A DNA stretch of 64,000 nt from positions 109,159-173,158 of the forward strand of contig WGLR01000014.1 of the NCBI GenBank assembly GCA_016125475.1. Direction: 5' to 3'. Source of the stretch: Betaproteobacteria bacterium. Its GTDB lineage: Bacteria > Pseudomonadota > Gammaproteobacteria > Burkholderiales > Ga0077523. Positions 8,162 to 16,342 of this stretch are shown here, piece by piece (within the stretch, counting starts at the first letter, position 1; each line of letters opens with the position of its first letter). Under the pieces are notes generated by a model that was given only the letters and a program-made list of their open reading frames with translations, was not told where the DNA came from and made no database searches. The translations under genes and the position numbers were made by a program.

Positions 8162-11100
8162 ATGACTACACAGGCGGACACCACGATCGCGGGATCCGGT
8201 CCCGAACGACGTCAGGCCACCATCGTGTTCTGCGATCTGGTCGGATCGACGGAACTGGCCGTGGCACTCGATCCCGAGGACATGCGCAATGTCCTGAAGG
8301 CCTTTCGGTCCACCGCAGGTGCTGCGGTGGCGAAGCACGAGGGCGTCATCGCCCAGTATCTCGGTGACGGCATGCTGCTGTTCTTCGGATACCCGCACGC
8401 CTACGAGGACGCGCCGGAGCGGGCGGCCCGCGCGGCCCTCGAGATCGTGGAGAGCGTCGCGGGGCTGAAGCCCATGCCCGGCGTCGATCTCCGGATTCGG
8501 GTCGGCATCGCCACGGGTCTGGTCGTGATCGGCGACGTGCTCGGCGACGGAGCCGCCCGCGAACAGGCCGTGGCGGGCAGCACGACACACCTCGCCGCGA
8601 GGATCCAGAGCCTCGCGCAGCCCGGCCAGGTACTGATCTCCGACAGTACCCGCAGCCTCCTGGGCGATCTCTTCGACTGCGAGGATCTCGGACGGCACGA
8701 GATGAAGGGCTTCTCGGAGCCGCAGCGCATGTGGCGGGTGCTCGCCGAACGCTTCACGCTGAGCCGCTTCGGCGCCGTGCGGATGCGACGCGGCCTCTCG
8801 CCCCTCGTGGGCCGCGATCCGGAGATGGCTCTCGTGCGCGATCGCTGGTCCCTCGCGACGGCGGGCGCCGGCCAGATGGTCGAGCTGCGCGGCGAAGCCG
8901 GCATCGGCAAGTCGCGACTCGCCGAGGCATTCATCGACAGCCTCGCGGACGAACCGCACTGGCTGCTGCGCTACTCCTGCACGCCGCACACGCGCAACAC
9001 CGCGCTGTTCCCGGTCATCAGCCAGATCGAGTTCGCCGCCGGCTTCGCGCGTGGCGACTCGCCCGCGACCCGCATCGAGAAGCTCGAGAAGCTCGTGACC
9101 GAATCCCCCTTCCCGGGCGACAGCAGACAGGCGATGCCGTATCTCGCCACGCTGCTCTCGATTCCGCTCGAGGGGAGCGCCTACGCACCACCGGCCGACA
9201 CGCCCGAGTGGCTGCGCGAGAAGACGCTCGAGATCCTGCGCGCGTGGCCGCTCGCACTCGCGGCGGACCAGCCCGTCGTGATCCTCCTCGAGGACCTGCA
9301 CTGGGCGGATCCGACCACGCTCGATCTCATGAACCACATGCTCGTCGCCCTGGGATCCCACCGCGTGCTCCTGCTCGCGACCGCGCGCCCGGATTTCGAC
9401 GCCCCCTGGCCTGCGAGTCCCGGCACCGTCACCGCGACGCTGGCCCGGCTCGACCGCGACAGCCGCGTGACGATCGTGCAGCACTACACGGGGGGGCACC
9501 AGCTGCCCGACGAGGTGCTCGTGCAGATACTGGACAAGAGCGACGGCATCCCGCTGTTCGTGGAGGAAATCACGCACGCGGTCCTCGAGTCCGACATCCT
9601 GGAACCGTCGGACGACGGTGCCCTGCAGCTGCGCAGTTCCCCGGGCGCGATGAGCGTGCCGAGTTCGCTGCAGGATCTCCTGATGGCCCGCCTGGACCGG
9701 CTGGCACGCGCGAAGGAGGTCGCACAGATCGCTTCGGTCATCGGTCGCGAGTTCTCGCGCGATCTGCTGTCGGAAGTGACGGGCCTCACCGAGGACGAAC
9801 TCGACGGCGCGATCGCCCGGCTGGACGCCGCCGATCTCCTGCACCCGGTCCAGGAAACCGCCGTCCAGCGCCGGTATCGCTTTCGCCACGCCCTCATCCA
9901 GGAAGCGGCCTACGGCTGCCTGCTGCGATCGACGCGCCAGAGCCTGCACCGGAAGATCGCAGCGACACTCGAGGCGCGCTTTCCCGAAACGCTCGACCAG
10001 GCACCCGAACTGCTCGCCCATCACTTCACCGAGGCGGGCGACCCGTCGCGAAGCCTGCCTTACTGGAAGCAGGCGGGCCTGCGCGCCGCGAGCCGTGCCG
10101 CGAATGCCGAAGCGAGCCGCCACTTCCAGTCGGCGCTCACGCAGCTCGACCAGTTGCCGAACGACATGAGCCGGAGCGGCGCCGAACTCGAACTGCAGGT
10201 CCAGCTCGGCCTCGCGCTGTCGGCCTGGCGCGGATACGCGGCACCGGGCGTCGAGACCGCCTATCGGCGCGCGCGCGAGCTGTGCCAGTTGATGGGAGAC
10301 GTCGCCGAGCTGTTCCCCGTGATCCGGGGCCTCAGCACCTTCTACATCGTGCGTGCGCAGTTCGATTCCGCACACGAACTCGCCCTGCAGTGCGTGCGTC
10401 TCGGCGAGGAAACGACCCGTCCCGACTGCCTGATCGAAGGGTACACGGCGCTCGGGTACGTGAGCTTCTACTTCGGCCACATCGAGAAGGCCGTGACGCT
10501 CCTCTCGCGTGCGATCGAGATCTACCGGACCGCCGGCGGCGAGACGCTCCACTACCCGTCCGCGCAGGATCCCTGCGTCGCGTCGCTGTGCCTGCTTTCG
10601 CACGCGCTGTGTCTGCAGGGCAAGCTCGTGGAAGCCCGGCGCACGGCCGCGGAAGCGCTGGAACTCGTCGAACGCCTCGGACGCCCCTTCGAGACCGCCT
10701 ACGCACGCGGTTACTGCGCGATGCTCGAAAACCTGCTCGGCAATCCCCAGCTGGCCCTGGACCACGCCCAGCAGTGTCTCGCGATCTCCCAGGAGCGCGG
10801 CTTCATGATCTGGCTCGGAGTCGGCACCATCCAGCTCGCGTGCGCAATGACCGCCATGGGCGACGCGGCAGGCGCGTCCGAGATGCTCGAGAATACTTTC
10901 GCGGCGTGGGTCGCGGGTGGCGCGGAACTGAGCACACCCTTCTGCAAGGCCTGGATCGCGCGCAACCGTCTCGCACTGGGCCGGATCGACGCCGCGCTCG
11001 CGGCCGTGGACGAAGGTCTCGCCGCCTCGCGGGTCTCGGGGGAACGCTACATGGACGCCGACCTCCTCCGAGTACGTGCCGAAATCCTGCACGCCCGCGG

Positions 11101-11329
11101 TGAAGAGGAAGAGTCTCTCCGCAGCCTCCGGAACGCGCTCGACGTGGCCACGGACCAGGGCGCCTGCCTGTTCGCGCTTTGGGCCGCGACCGAGCTGTTC
11201 CGCCACACGGGCGACGGAACGAACCGGAAGCTTCTCGAGGACGCACTCGCGCCGCTGGCAGGTCTCGCGGAGGTCTGCCCGGACGTGGTCGGCGCGTCGG
11301 CAGCGCTCGCGCAGGTGGCCGTGACCTGA
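8162..11329 (+). CDS. Class III cyclase-domain / AAA ATPase / helical-repeat regulator
   Basis: A 1055-residue cytosolic protein. Residues 18-190 are a class III nucleotide cyclase homology domain with metal aspartates D25 (IVFCDLVGST) and D69 (YLGDGML). Residues 225-640 form an AAA_16-type ATPase with Walker A GEAGIGKSR near 244 and Walker B VVILLEDLHWAD. The remainder is a TPR-like helical array. In this family the usual motif around the catalytic Asn/Arg reads NLAAR; here it reads THLAAR, so His143 replaces the Asn while Arg147 is kept. The domain may therefore be weak or act as a sensor. The start ATG follows GAGGGAAGG. It is a single-gene unit, convergent with the operon ending at 11349. 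Confidence 0.88.
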   Translation: MTTQADTTIAGSGPERRQATIVFCDLVGSTELAVALDPEDMRNVLKAFRSTAGAAVAKHEGVIAQYLGDGMLLFFGYPHAYEDAPERAARAALEIVESVAGLKPMPGVDLRIRVGIATGLVVIGDVLGDGAAREQAVAGSTTHLAARIQSLAQPGQVLISDSTRSLLGDLFDCEDLGRHEMKGFSEPQRMWRVLAERFTLSRFGAVRMRRGLSPLVGRDPEMALVRDRWSLATAGAGQMVELRGEAGIGKSRLAEAFIDSLADEPHWLLRYSCTPHTRNTALFPVISQIEFAAGFARGDSPATRIEKLEKLVTESPFPGDSRQAMPYLATLLSIPLEGSAYAPPADTPEWLREKTLEILRAWPLALAADQPVVILLEDLHWADPTTLDLMNHMLVALGSHRVLLLATARPDFDAPWPASPGTVTATLARLDRDSRVTIVQHYTGGHQLPDEVLVQILDKSDGIPLFVEEITHAVLESDILEPSDDGALQLRSSPGAMSVPSSLQDLLMARLDRLARAKEVAQIASVIGREFSRDLLSEVTGLTEDELDGAIARLDAADLLHPVQETAVQRRYRFRHALIQEAAYGCLLRSTRQSLHRKIAATLEARFPETLDQAPELLAHHFTEAGDPSRSLPYWKQAGLRAASRAANAEASRHFQSALTQLDQLPNDMSRSGAELELQVQLGLALSAWRGYAAPGVETAYRRARELCQLMGDVAELFPVIRGLSTFYIVRAQFDSAHELALQCVRLGEETTRPDCLIEGYTALGYVSFYFGHIEKAVTLLSRAIEIYRTAGGETLHYPSAQDPCVASLCLLSHALCLQGKLVEARRTAAEALELVERLGRPFETAYARGYCAMLENLLGNPQLALDHAQQCLAISQERGFMIWLGVGTIQLACAMTAMGDAAGASEMLENTFAAWVAGGAELSTPFCKAWIARNRLALGRIDAALAAVDEGLAASRVSGERYMDADLLRVRAEILHARGEEEESLRSLRNALDVATDQGACLFALWAATELFRHTGDGTNRKLLEDALAPLAGLAEVCPDVVGASAALAQVAVT

Positions 11330-11348
11330 CACGGCCCCGCCGGCGCGG

Positions 11349-13193
11349 TCAGCCGAACCGATCCACCACGTCGAGATCGAACGCGCCCCGGGCGAGATAC
11401 CATCCGGCCGAGGGGAGCGTGACTTCCCCTCCGGCCTCCAGTCCGAGGAGTGTCGCGATGTCTATCGTCGCGGTCCGGGTGTCGAGACCCGGCACCTCGC
11501 GGGCCCCGAGCGCATCGGCCGCACGCGACAGGACGTCCGCGAAGGCACGATCGACGAACGACCCCACCCGGATCTTCGCTGCGCCGCGCGGCAGGGCCAC
11601 GTCAAAGCGACGGATCCGGTAGAGCATCTCGACCCACTGGCGGATCGCGGGCCCGGTCGACGGCCAGGGGCAGAATCTTCGCTGGATCATCCGGTACTGC
11701 TCGCGACTCACGGCGAGCCATTCCCGCGCGAAATCGCGCCTGAACTCGTGCGCCTCGAAATCGTGCTGCTGCCACGGAAGCAGCCCCCGACGCTTCGATC
11801 CCCCGAGGGCGTGAAGCGGCACGGCCCGATCGTCACCAGGCTGGCGCAGATGCTCGCACGCGAACACGGCATGCCGCCCGGCCCGCACCGACAGCGTGTC
11901 GATCGCGTCGGCGTCCCGGAGGTTGCCGGGACGGGCGGCGAAACTGCCGAGACGCTTCCACAGCCCGAGAATCTCGCGCCCGGTGATCATGGACGCCCAG
12001 TTGTCGACGAACAGGAACGGACAGAAGACCTGCGGGTTCGTCGCCGCATCACTGTCCGACTCGGTTCTGCCGACCAGAAAACGGATCGCGAGCTCGTGCT
12101 GGGACGTGAAGTCGTCGGGACTGCGCCACCTGGTGGCGGGAGCGAGGGATCGCAGCTTCCCGTAGTCGATGAGTTCGAATATGACCTGTGACGTGGCGAC
12201 CACGTAGCGGAAATACTGCCTGGGCTCGCCCAGCCCCGCGTGTGTGTTGAGCAGGGCGTCGACGAGGAACTGAAGCCGGTCGCGGTCGGCCCCGACCACG
12301 AATCCCGAGATGCTCACGTCCTCGAAGCGATAGGGCGGCGGCGCCCGCGGGTCGATCCGCGCCTCTATGAACGGCGTCGGGGCCGGCAGCACTCTCGGCG
12401 GCGGCGCATCGGCCGGAGCGAGGCTGCAGTTCAGGTCCTCCGCGAGGCCGAACGCGCAGTCTTCGGGAGCGATCGTGGTGTCGACCGCGGGCAGACCGAG
12501 ATCCGCCACGAGATCGAGATTCCGGTAGCCGGCCCGCGCGGCGATCGTCGCATCCTCCCGACCGGGCGTGCCGGCGACGCGGCCGGACCAGACGAGACGC
12601 ACCGGGTCACGCAGCAATGCGAGCACCGGTGACGTGGTTTCGCGCACCTGGAGCAGCTGGCTCGTCGCGCGCTGTCCGGCAATGGACGGCGGTCCGGTGC
12701 GATTCTCCGACGATCGCCAGGCCAGGAAGAGCACTTCGGTGTCGGGGCGGGGTGCGGGATCACCCGGGGTGAAGACCTCCGTGCGGACCGAGAGCTCCCG
12801 CATGCCGTCCCGGCGCGTGCGAAGGTCGATACGCGCGCCCCAGGCGGGATAGCCGAGATCCTCGCGCAGTCCGGTGAGCAGCTCATGGCTCTCCGACACG
12901 AACACGTAGGGACAGTAGAGCGCGGGTTCGGCACCGGAGGACGCCCCGGTCACCGGAATGCCGAGAAACACGACGTGGCACTCCGCGCCGTCGTCTCCGC
13001 CGGCACCTGCGAGTGTCGCAACGTGTATCCATACCGAGGCATCGGCGACGACCAGGGGGCTGGTGCCATCGTGGGCCGCGTTCAGCGAGCGATCGAGGGT
13101 GGTCTGCAGGGTGGCGCCGTCGACACGCACCCTGAAGCTCGCGATCGAGCAGGGCCCGACGGAAAGCGGGGAACGCCCCTCAGCGCGAGCCAT
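11349..13193 (-). CDS. Protein with two acetoacetate-decarboxylase-like domains
   Basis: A 614-residue protein in which the acetoacetate decarboxylase (ADC) superfamily signature occurs twice. The N-terminal unit has ALYCPYVFVSESHELLTG then LREDLGYPAWGARI. The C-terminal unit has VFCPFLFVDNWASMITG then REILGLWKRLGSF. In true ADC the Schiff-base Lys follows this G-F/Y-P turn: the first unit has Ala117-Trp118 there, while the second keeps Lys413. So at most the second unit could be catalytic. The ATG at 13193 is chosen; a GTG at 13202 is also open. Either start overlaps the upstream gene, so it is the coupled last gene of the operon. The substrate is unknown. Confidence 0.7.
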   Translation of the reverse strand: MARAEGRSPLSVGPCSIASFRVRVDGATLQTTLDRSLNAAHDGTSPLVVADASVWIHVATLAGAGGDDGAECHVVFLGIPVTGASSGAEPALYCPYVFVSESHELLTGLREDLGYPAWGARIDLRTRRDGMRELSVRTEVFTPGDPAPRPDTEVLFLAWRSSENRTGPPSIAGQRATSQLLQVRETTSPVLALLRDPVRLVWSGRVAGTPGREDATIAARAGYRNLDLVADLGLPAVDTTIAPEDCAFGLAEDLNCSLAPADAPPPRVLPAPTPFIEARIDPRAPPPYRFEDVSISGFVVGADRDRLQFLVDALLNTHAGLGEPRQYFRYVVATSQVIFELIDYGKLRSLAPATRWRSPDDFTSQHELAIRFLVGRTESDSDAATNPQVFCPFLFVDNWASMITGREILGLWKRLGSFAARPGNLRDADAIDTLSVRAGRHAVFACEHLRQPGDDRAVPLHALGGSKRRGLLPWQQHDFEAHEFRRDFAREWLAVSREQYRMIQRRFCPWPSTGPAIRQWVEMLYRIRRFDVALPRGAAKIRVGSFVDRAFADVLSRAADALGAREVPGLDTRTATIDIATLLGLEAGGEVTLPSAGWYLARGAFDLDVVDRFG

Positions 13194-14388
13194 GTCTTGC
13201 ACCGAGTCCCTCGCTGCGGATCGGGCTCACGCGGACGTGGTCGCACTCGGCGAGCGAGGCGTGAAGCTCGTCGTGGAACAGCCCGGCGGGGGTCCGGATC
13301 CCGGCCAGACCCGTCCGGGCCGCCGCACCACGCCGTGCTGCGAACTCGGCGAGCAGGACCGCACTCCATGCGGAGAACGCGTAGACGTCGTCCGTTTCGA
13401 GACGGGCGCGCCGGCACAGCGCTCCGTACCGGTCCTCCCCTTCCGCCACGACGATCTGCGCGCGCGGCGGCGACGTCCGGACGACTTCGGGAAGCTGCGC
13501 GATCCGCCGCTGCAGGAACCGCTTCACCGGTGCGGCCTGGGTCAGTGCGGCCGTGGCGGCGGCCCCCTGGAGCCAGACCCTTCGCCAGACGTCCGCCTCG
13601 GCGTAGGTTTCCACGTTCGCGACGCCTTCGGACGCGTCGCCCGACGACAGGCCACGCGTCGTCTCGACCGCGCTCAGCAGATCGGGCAGCTGCACGGCGC
13701 TGCAGAGCGTCGCAGGGCCGAAGTCCGAGTCCGCGAAGCAGAACTCGCGCTCCCGCTGTCCCGGCGGGATCGCCACGTAGCGTCCTGCGCGGCGGATCGT
13801 CACGCGCATCCGCGAGGCTTCGAGCAGGGTCGCGAGACTGCCGCGGGAAAGTTCGCCGGCACTCGACATCGCGATGCGAAGCGTGTGCAGACCTGGCACT
13901 TCGCGGGCCAGCCGGGCTGCGAGATAATCCGACGCGGTGACGACGAAACCCGCGCCCGGCATCAGCATCACCCCGAGTTGCGTGGCGTCCACGTTGAAGT
14001 CGTCCACCTGCCGGAACGACGCGAACTCGCCCGAGACATCCAGATAGTGGGTACGTGTGCGGAGGCACGCGCGGACCATGCGCACTGCGGTCCCCGCGAA
14101 CGGTCCGGCCGCGTGGATCACGATTGCCCGTTGCGCGAGCGCCGCGTCCAGCGACGCCGCATCGTCGAGGGAGGCCGCCACCCACGGCAGTCCGAGCGGG
14201 TCCGCCAGGGACCGCAGCCGGGTGGCGTCCCGGCCCGCGAGCAGCGGCGGTTCCGCCCAGAGGGGCTCGGCCCCGCGGCGGCGTGCCGCCTGCCATCGCG
14301 CGGCCGCGAAACTCGCGATCAGCGCGCCGGTGTGTCCCGTCGCACCGTAAACCACGAGGCCCTGCCGCGTCTCGGCCCGGCGGGTCAT
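13180..14388 (-). CDS. Saccharopine dehydrogenase-like NAD(P)-binding protein (trans-acting enoyl reductase type)
   Basis: A 402-residue protein with an N-terminal Rossmann fold: GLVVYGATGHTGALIA at residues 9-24, then IVIHAAGPFAGTAVRMVRACL and THYLDVSGE, as in the saccharopine dehydrogenase/trans-acting enoyl reductase family. That family includes enzymes that reduce double bonds in lipid and isoprenoid-like substrates; the substrate here is not readable. The ATG at 14388 shares its A with the TGA of the polyprenyl synthetase (TGATG), so I use it rather than the longer upstream frame. Its 3' end overlaps the tandem ADC-like gene. Confidence 0.82.
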   Translation of the reverse strand: MTRRAETRQGLVVYGATGHTGALIASFAAARWQAARRRGAEPLWAEPPLLAGRDATRLRSLADPLGLPWVAASLDDAASLDAALAQRAIVIHAAGPFAGTAVRMVRACLRTRTHYLDVSGEFASFRQVDDFNVDATQLGVMLMPGAGFVVTASDYLAARLAREVPGLHTLRIAMSSAGELSRGSLATLLEASRMRVTIRRAGRYVAIPPGQREREFCFADSDFGPATLCSAVQLPDLLSAVETTRGLSSGDASEGVANVETYAEADVWRRVWLQGAAATAALTQAAPVKRFLQRRIAQLPEVVRTSPPRAQIVVAEGEDRYGALCRRARLETDDVYAFSAWSAVLLAEFAARRGAAARTGLAGIRTPAGLFHDELHASLAECDHVRVSPIRSEGLGARHGSR

Positions 14389-15443
14389 CACGACACCCTT
14401 TGCAGGACCCACATCACGAGCGCGCGGATGAATTCGCGGTCGGACGAGGCACCGACGGACTCGAAGAGACGCTCGAACTCGTGCAGGGCCGCACCCGCGA
14501 GCCCGTGCGCGATCGCCCGCGCGTACTCGATCGATCCCAGCCGTTCCATGAGCCCGCGCAGCCAGGCGATGTCGCGCGCGTCGCGCGATTCGCGCGGGAG
14601 CGGCAGGAACCCGTCCATCCTGCGACGCTGTGCGGGCGCCGCCTGACGCCACGCGTGCACGAGCATGAGCGTGCGCTTGCCCTCCCAGAGGTCACCGTTG
14701 AGTTCCTTTCCGTAACGCCCGTCCCCCGCGAGATTCAGGATGTCGTCCTGGATCTGGAACGCGGCCCCGAGGAAGAATCCGAACCGGAAGAACGATTCGA
14801 GGTCCGCCCGGCCGCGCGTGCCGATCAGGGCCCCCACGCGACACGGATGGATCGTTGCGAGCCAGCAGGTCTTCTTGAGGATCATCGTGAGATAGTCCCC
14901 GTCGGTGACGTCCAGCCGATTGTCCCGACGCCAGCCGAGTTCGAGCGCCTGACCCTCGGCGGACTCCCAGGCCATGCGTTCGGTCTCCTCGAGGATGCGG
15001 AGCGCGAGTCTCAGGCCGACGCGGTGACCGTTCTCGCGAAGCGGCCGGAAGCTCAGCAGGCTCAGCGTATCGCCCGCGTTCAACGCGAGTGCGAGACCGT
15101 GGATCCGGTGCAGGGCGGGACGCCCCCGCCGTTCCTCGCTGCCGTCCTCGATGTCGTCGTGGATCAGCATCGCGTTGTGCAGCAGTTCGATCGCGGCTGC
15201 CGACGGCAGGACATCCTCGGGATCCGCACCGAATGCGCAGGCGGTGGCCAGGCACAGGCTCGACCGCATCATCTTGCCGCCGCGCAGCGGATAGTCGGCG
15301 AGCAGTTCGTCCAGGTACGGACGCCTCGCGTCGCCGGGCAGATAGCCACGCAGCACCTCGCGAACGCGGCTGCCGTAGCGGTCCAGCGTCGCCTGGACGA
15401 TGTCCGGCGCATCGTCGAGGCCGGGTTCCGTGATCGCGCCCAT
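14388..15443 (-). CDS. Polyprenyl diphosphate synthase family protein
   Basis: A trans-isoprenyl diphosphate synthase of 351 residues. It elongates allylic diphosphates with isopentenyl diphosphate, using Mg bound by two Asp-rich motifs. The first is DDIED at 96-100, followed by GSEERRG. The second is QDDILN near residue 231. LRGGKMMR near 54-60 matches the GGKRxR substrate site, but with Met-Met in it. Both catalytic motifs are intact, so activity is likely; chain length cannot be told. It lies 15 bases after the phasin-like gene and overlaps the next gene by one base. Its place in this operon suggests an isoprenoid product or an isoprenoid-anchored substrate. Confidence 0.9.
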   Translation of the reverse strand: MGAITEPGLDDAPDIVQATLDRYGSRVREVLRGYLPGDARRPYLDELLADYPLRGGKMMRSSLCLATACAFGADPEDVLPSAAAIELLHNAMLIHDDIEDGSEERRGRPALHRIHGLALALNAGDTLSLLSFRPLRENGHRVGLRLALRILEETERMAWESAEGQALELGWRRDNRLDVTDGDYLTMILKKTCWLATIHPCRVGALIGTRGRADLESFFRFGFFLGAAFQIQDDILNLAGDGRYGKELNGDLWEGKRTLMLVHAWRQAAPAQRRRMDGFLPLPRESRDARDIAWLRGLMERLGSIEYARAIAHGLAGAALHEFERLFESVGASSDREFIRALVMWVLQRVS

Positions 15444-15458
15444 GAAACGCCCCGTGAA

Positions 15459-16328
15459 TCAGGAGGCCGCGCGCAGGGAGACTTCGAGGTAGCCGACGGG
15501 CTGTGCGTCCGCGAGCACCAGTCCGCGGTACGTCCCCGGCGTGGCTTCCCGACGAACCTTCACGCCGACCTCCCAGACCCCCTCGACCCGTCGGATCGGA
15601 CCGATTGCTGCCGGAAGCACCTTCGTGTCCTGGCCGTCGCGGCGGATCAGGCCGTCGCAGAGGAGTTCGCCCGACGCCGACGGCTTCCAGAGGGAGAGTG
15701 CCCCCGCCGCCGCCAGACGACCACCGGCGACGAATACCCGGCCAGGTTGCACGGCGGGAGACACCGTGCCGGTCACGGCGCCGGTCCACATCCCGAACTG
15801 CCTCGAGATCTCGGCGAGAAACGCGCGCACCCGCTCCGGGTCGTTGCCGTCCGCGCCGGCTCCGGCGGAACCGTCACTGCCCGCTCCGGTTCCCTGGCCA
15901 CCGCCCGCGACTCCCGTCCAGGCCTGCGTCCAGACCTGCGAGTTCTCGGCGAGCGACTGCAGGACGTCGACGAGCATCTCGCCGGCTGTCCGTGCGACCT
16001 GGACGCTCTGCGACAGCGCTTCGCCCGTGTCGCCGCGCCCGACCGCGGCCGAAGCCTGTTTCATGCCTTCGGCCGCACGCCTGCTCCTGTTCACCTGCTC
16101 CTCGGCGATCCGGTACCCGAGTCGCACGGCACGGACGACGGCGTCCTCCGCCGTTTCCGGATCCGGCGTCACCCCGGGCGCCGGCGCGCCCTCCGCCCGG
16201 GCGGCGGTCGACTCGTCGGCCCGGAAGTACCCGGAAGCACCGCGGTCGGCGCTCCGGCGCTCCGGCGTGTGACGCATGCCGCGCAGTGTCGCACCGGTGG
16301 TCTTTCTCTTCTTTTCGCCTGCACTCAT
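15459..16328 (-). CDS. Uncharacterised phasin-like protein
   Basis: A 289-residue protein I do not recognise with certainty. Residues 1-60 are basic and disordered. Residues 65-130 form long amphipathic helices (EEQVNRSRRAAEGMKQASAA and TAGEMLVDVLQSLAENSQ) that recall phasins. A Gly/Ser-rich linker follows, then a beta-rich C-terminus ending in PGTYRGLVLADAQPVGYLEVSL. The ATG at 16328 is chosen because it lies 14 bases after the FAD gene stop and has GAGGGAC upstream; the open frame extends further but enters the FAD gene. It may bind a hydrophobic surface or granule for the neighbouring enzymes; that is inference from composition and context. Confidence 0.6.
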   Translation of the reverse strand: MSAGEKKRKTTGATLRGMRHTPERRSADRGASGYFRADESTAARAEGAPAPGVTPDPETAEDAVVRAVRLGYRIAEEQVNRSRRAAEGMKQASAAVGRGDTGEALSQSVQVARTAGEMLVDVLQSLAENSQVWTQAWTGVAGGGQGTGAGSDGSAGAGADGNDPERVRAFLAEISRQFGMWTGAVTGTVSPAVQPGRVFVAGGRLAAAGALSLWKPSASGELLCDGLIRRDGQDTKVLPAAIGPIRRVEGVWEVGVKVRREATPGTYRGLVLADAQPVGYLEVSLRAAS

Positions 16329-16342
16329 GGCCGTGCCGTCCC

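Noticed and set aside
8132..11332. Minus-strand open frame of about 1066 codons opposite the cyclase-AAA gene
   Set aside because: Antisense mirror of a GC-rich gene; translation is Arg/His/Gly-rich without domains, while the plus strand has clear catalytic motifs.
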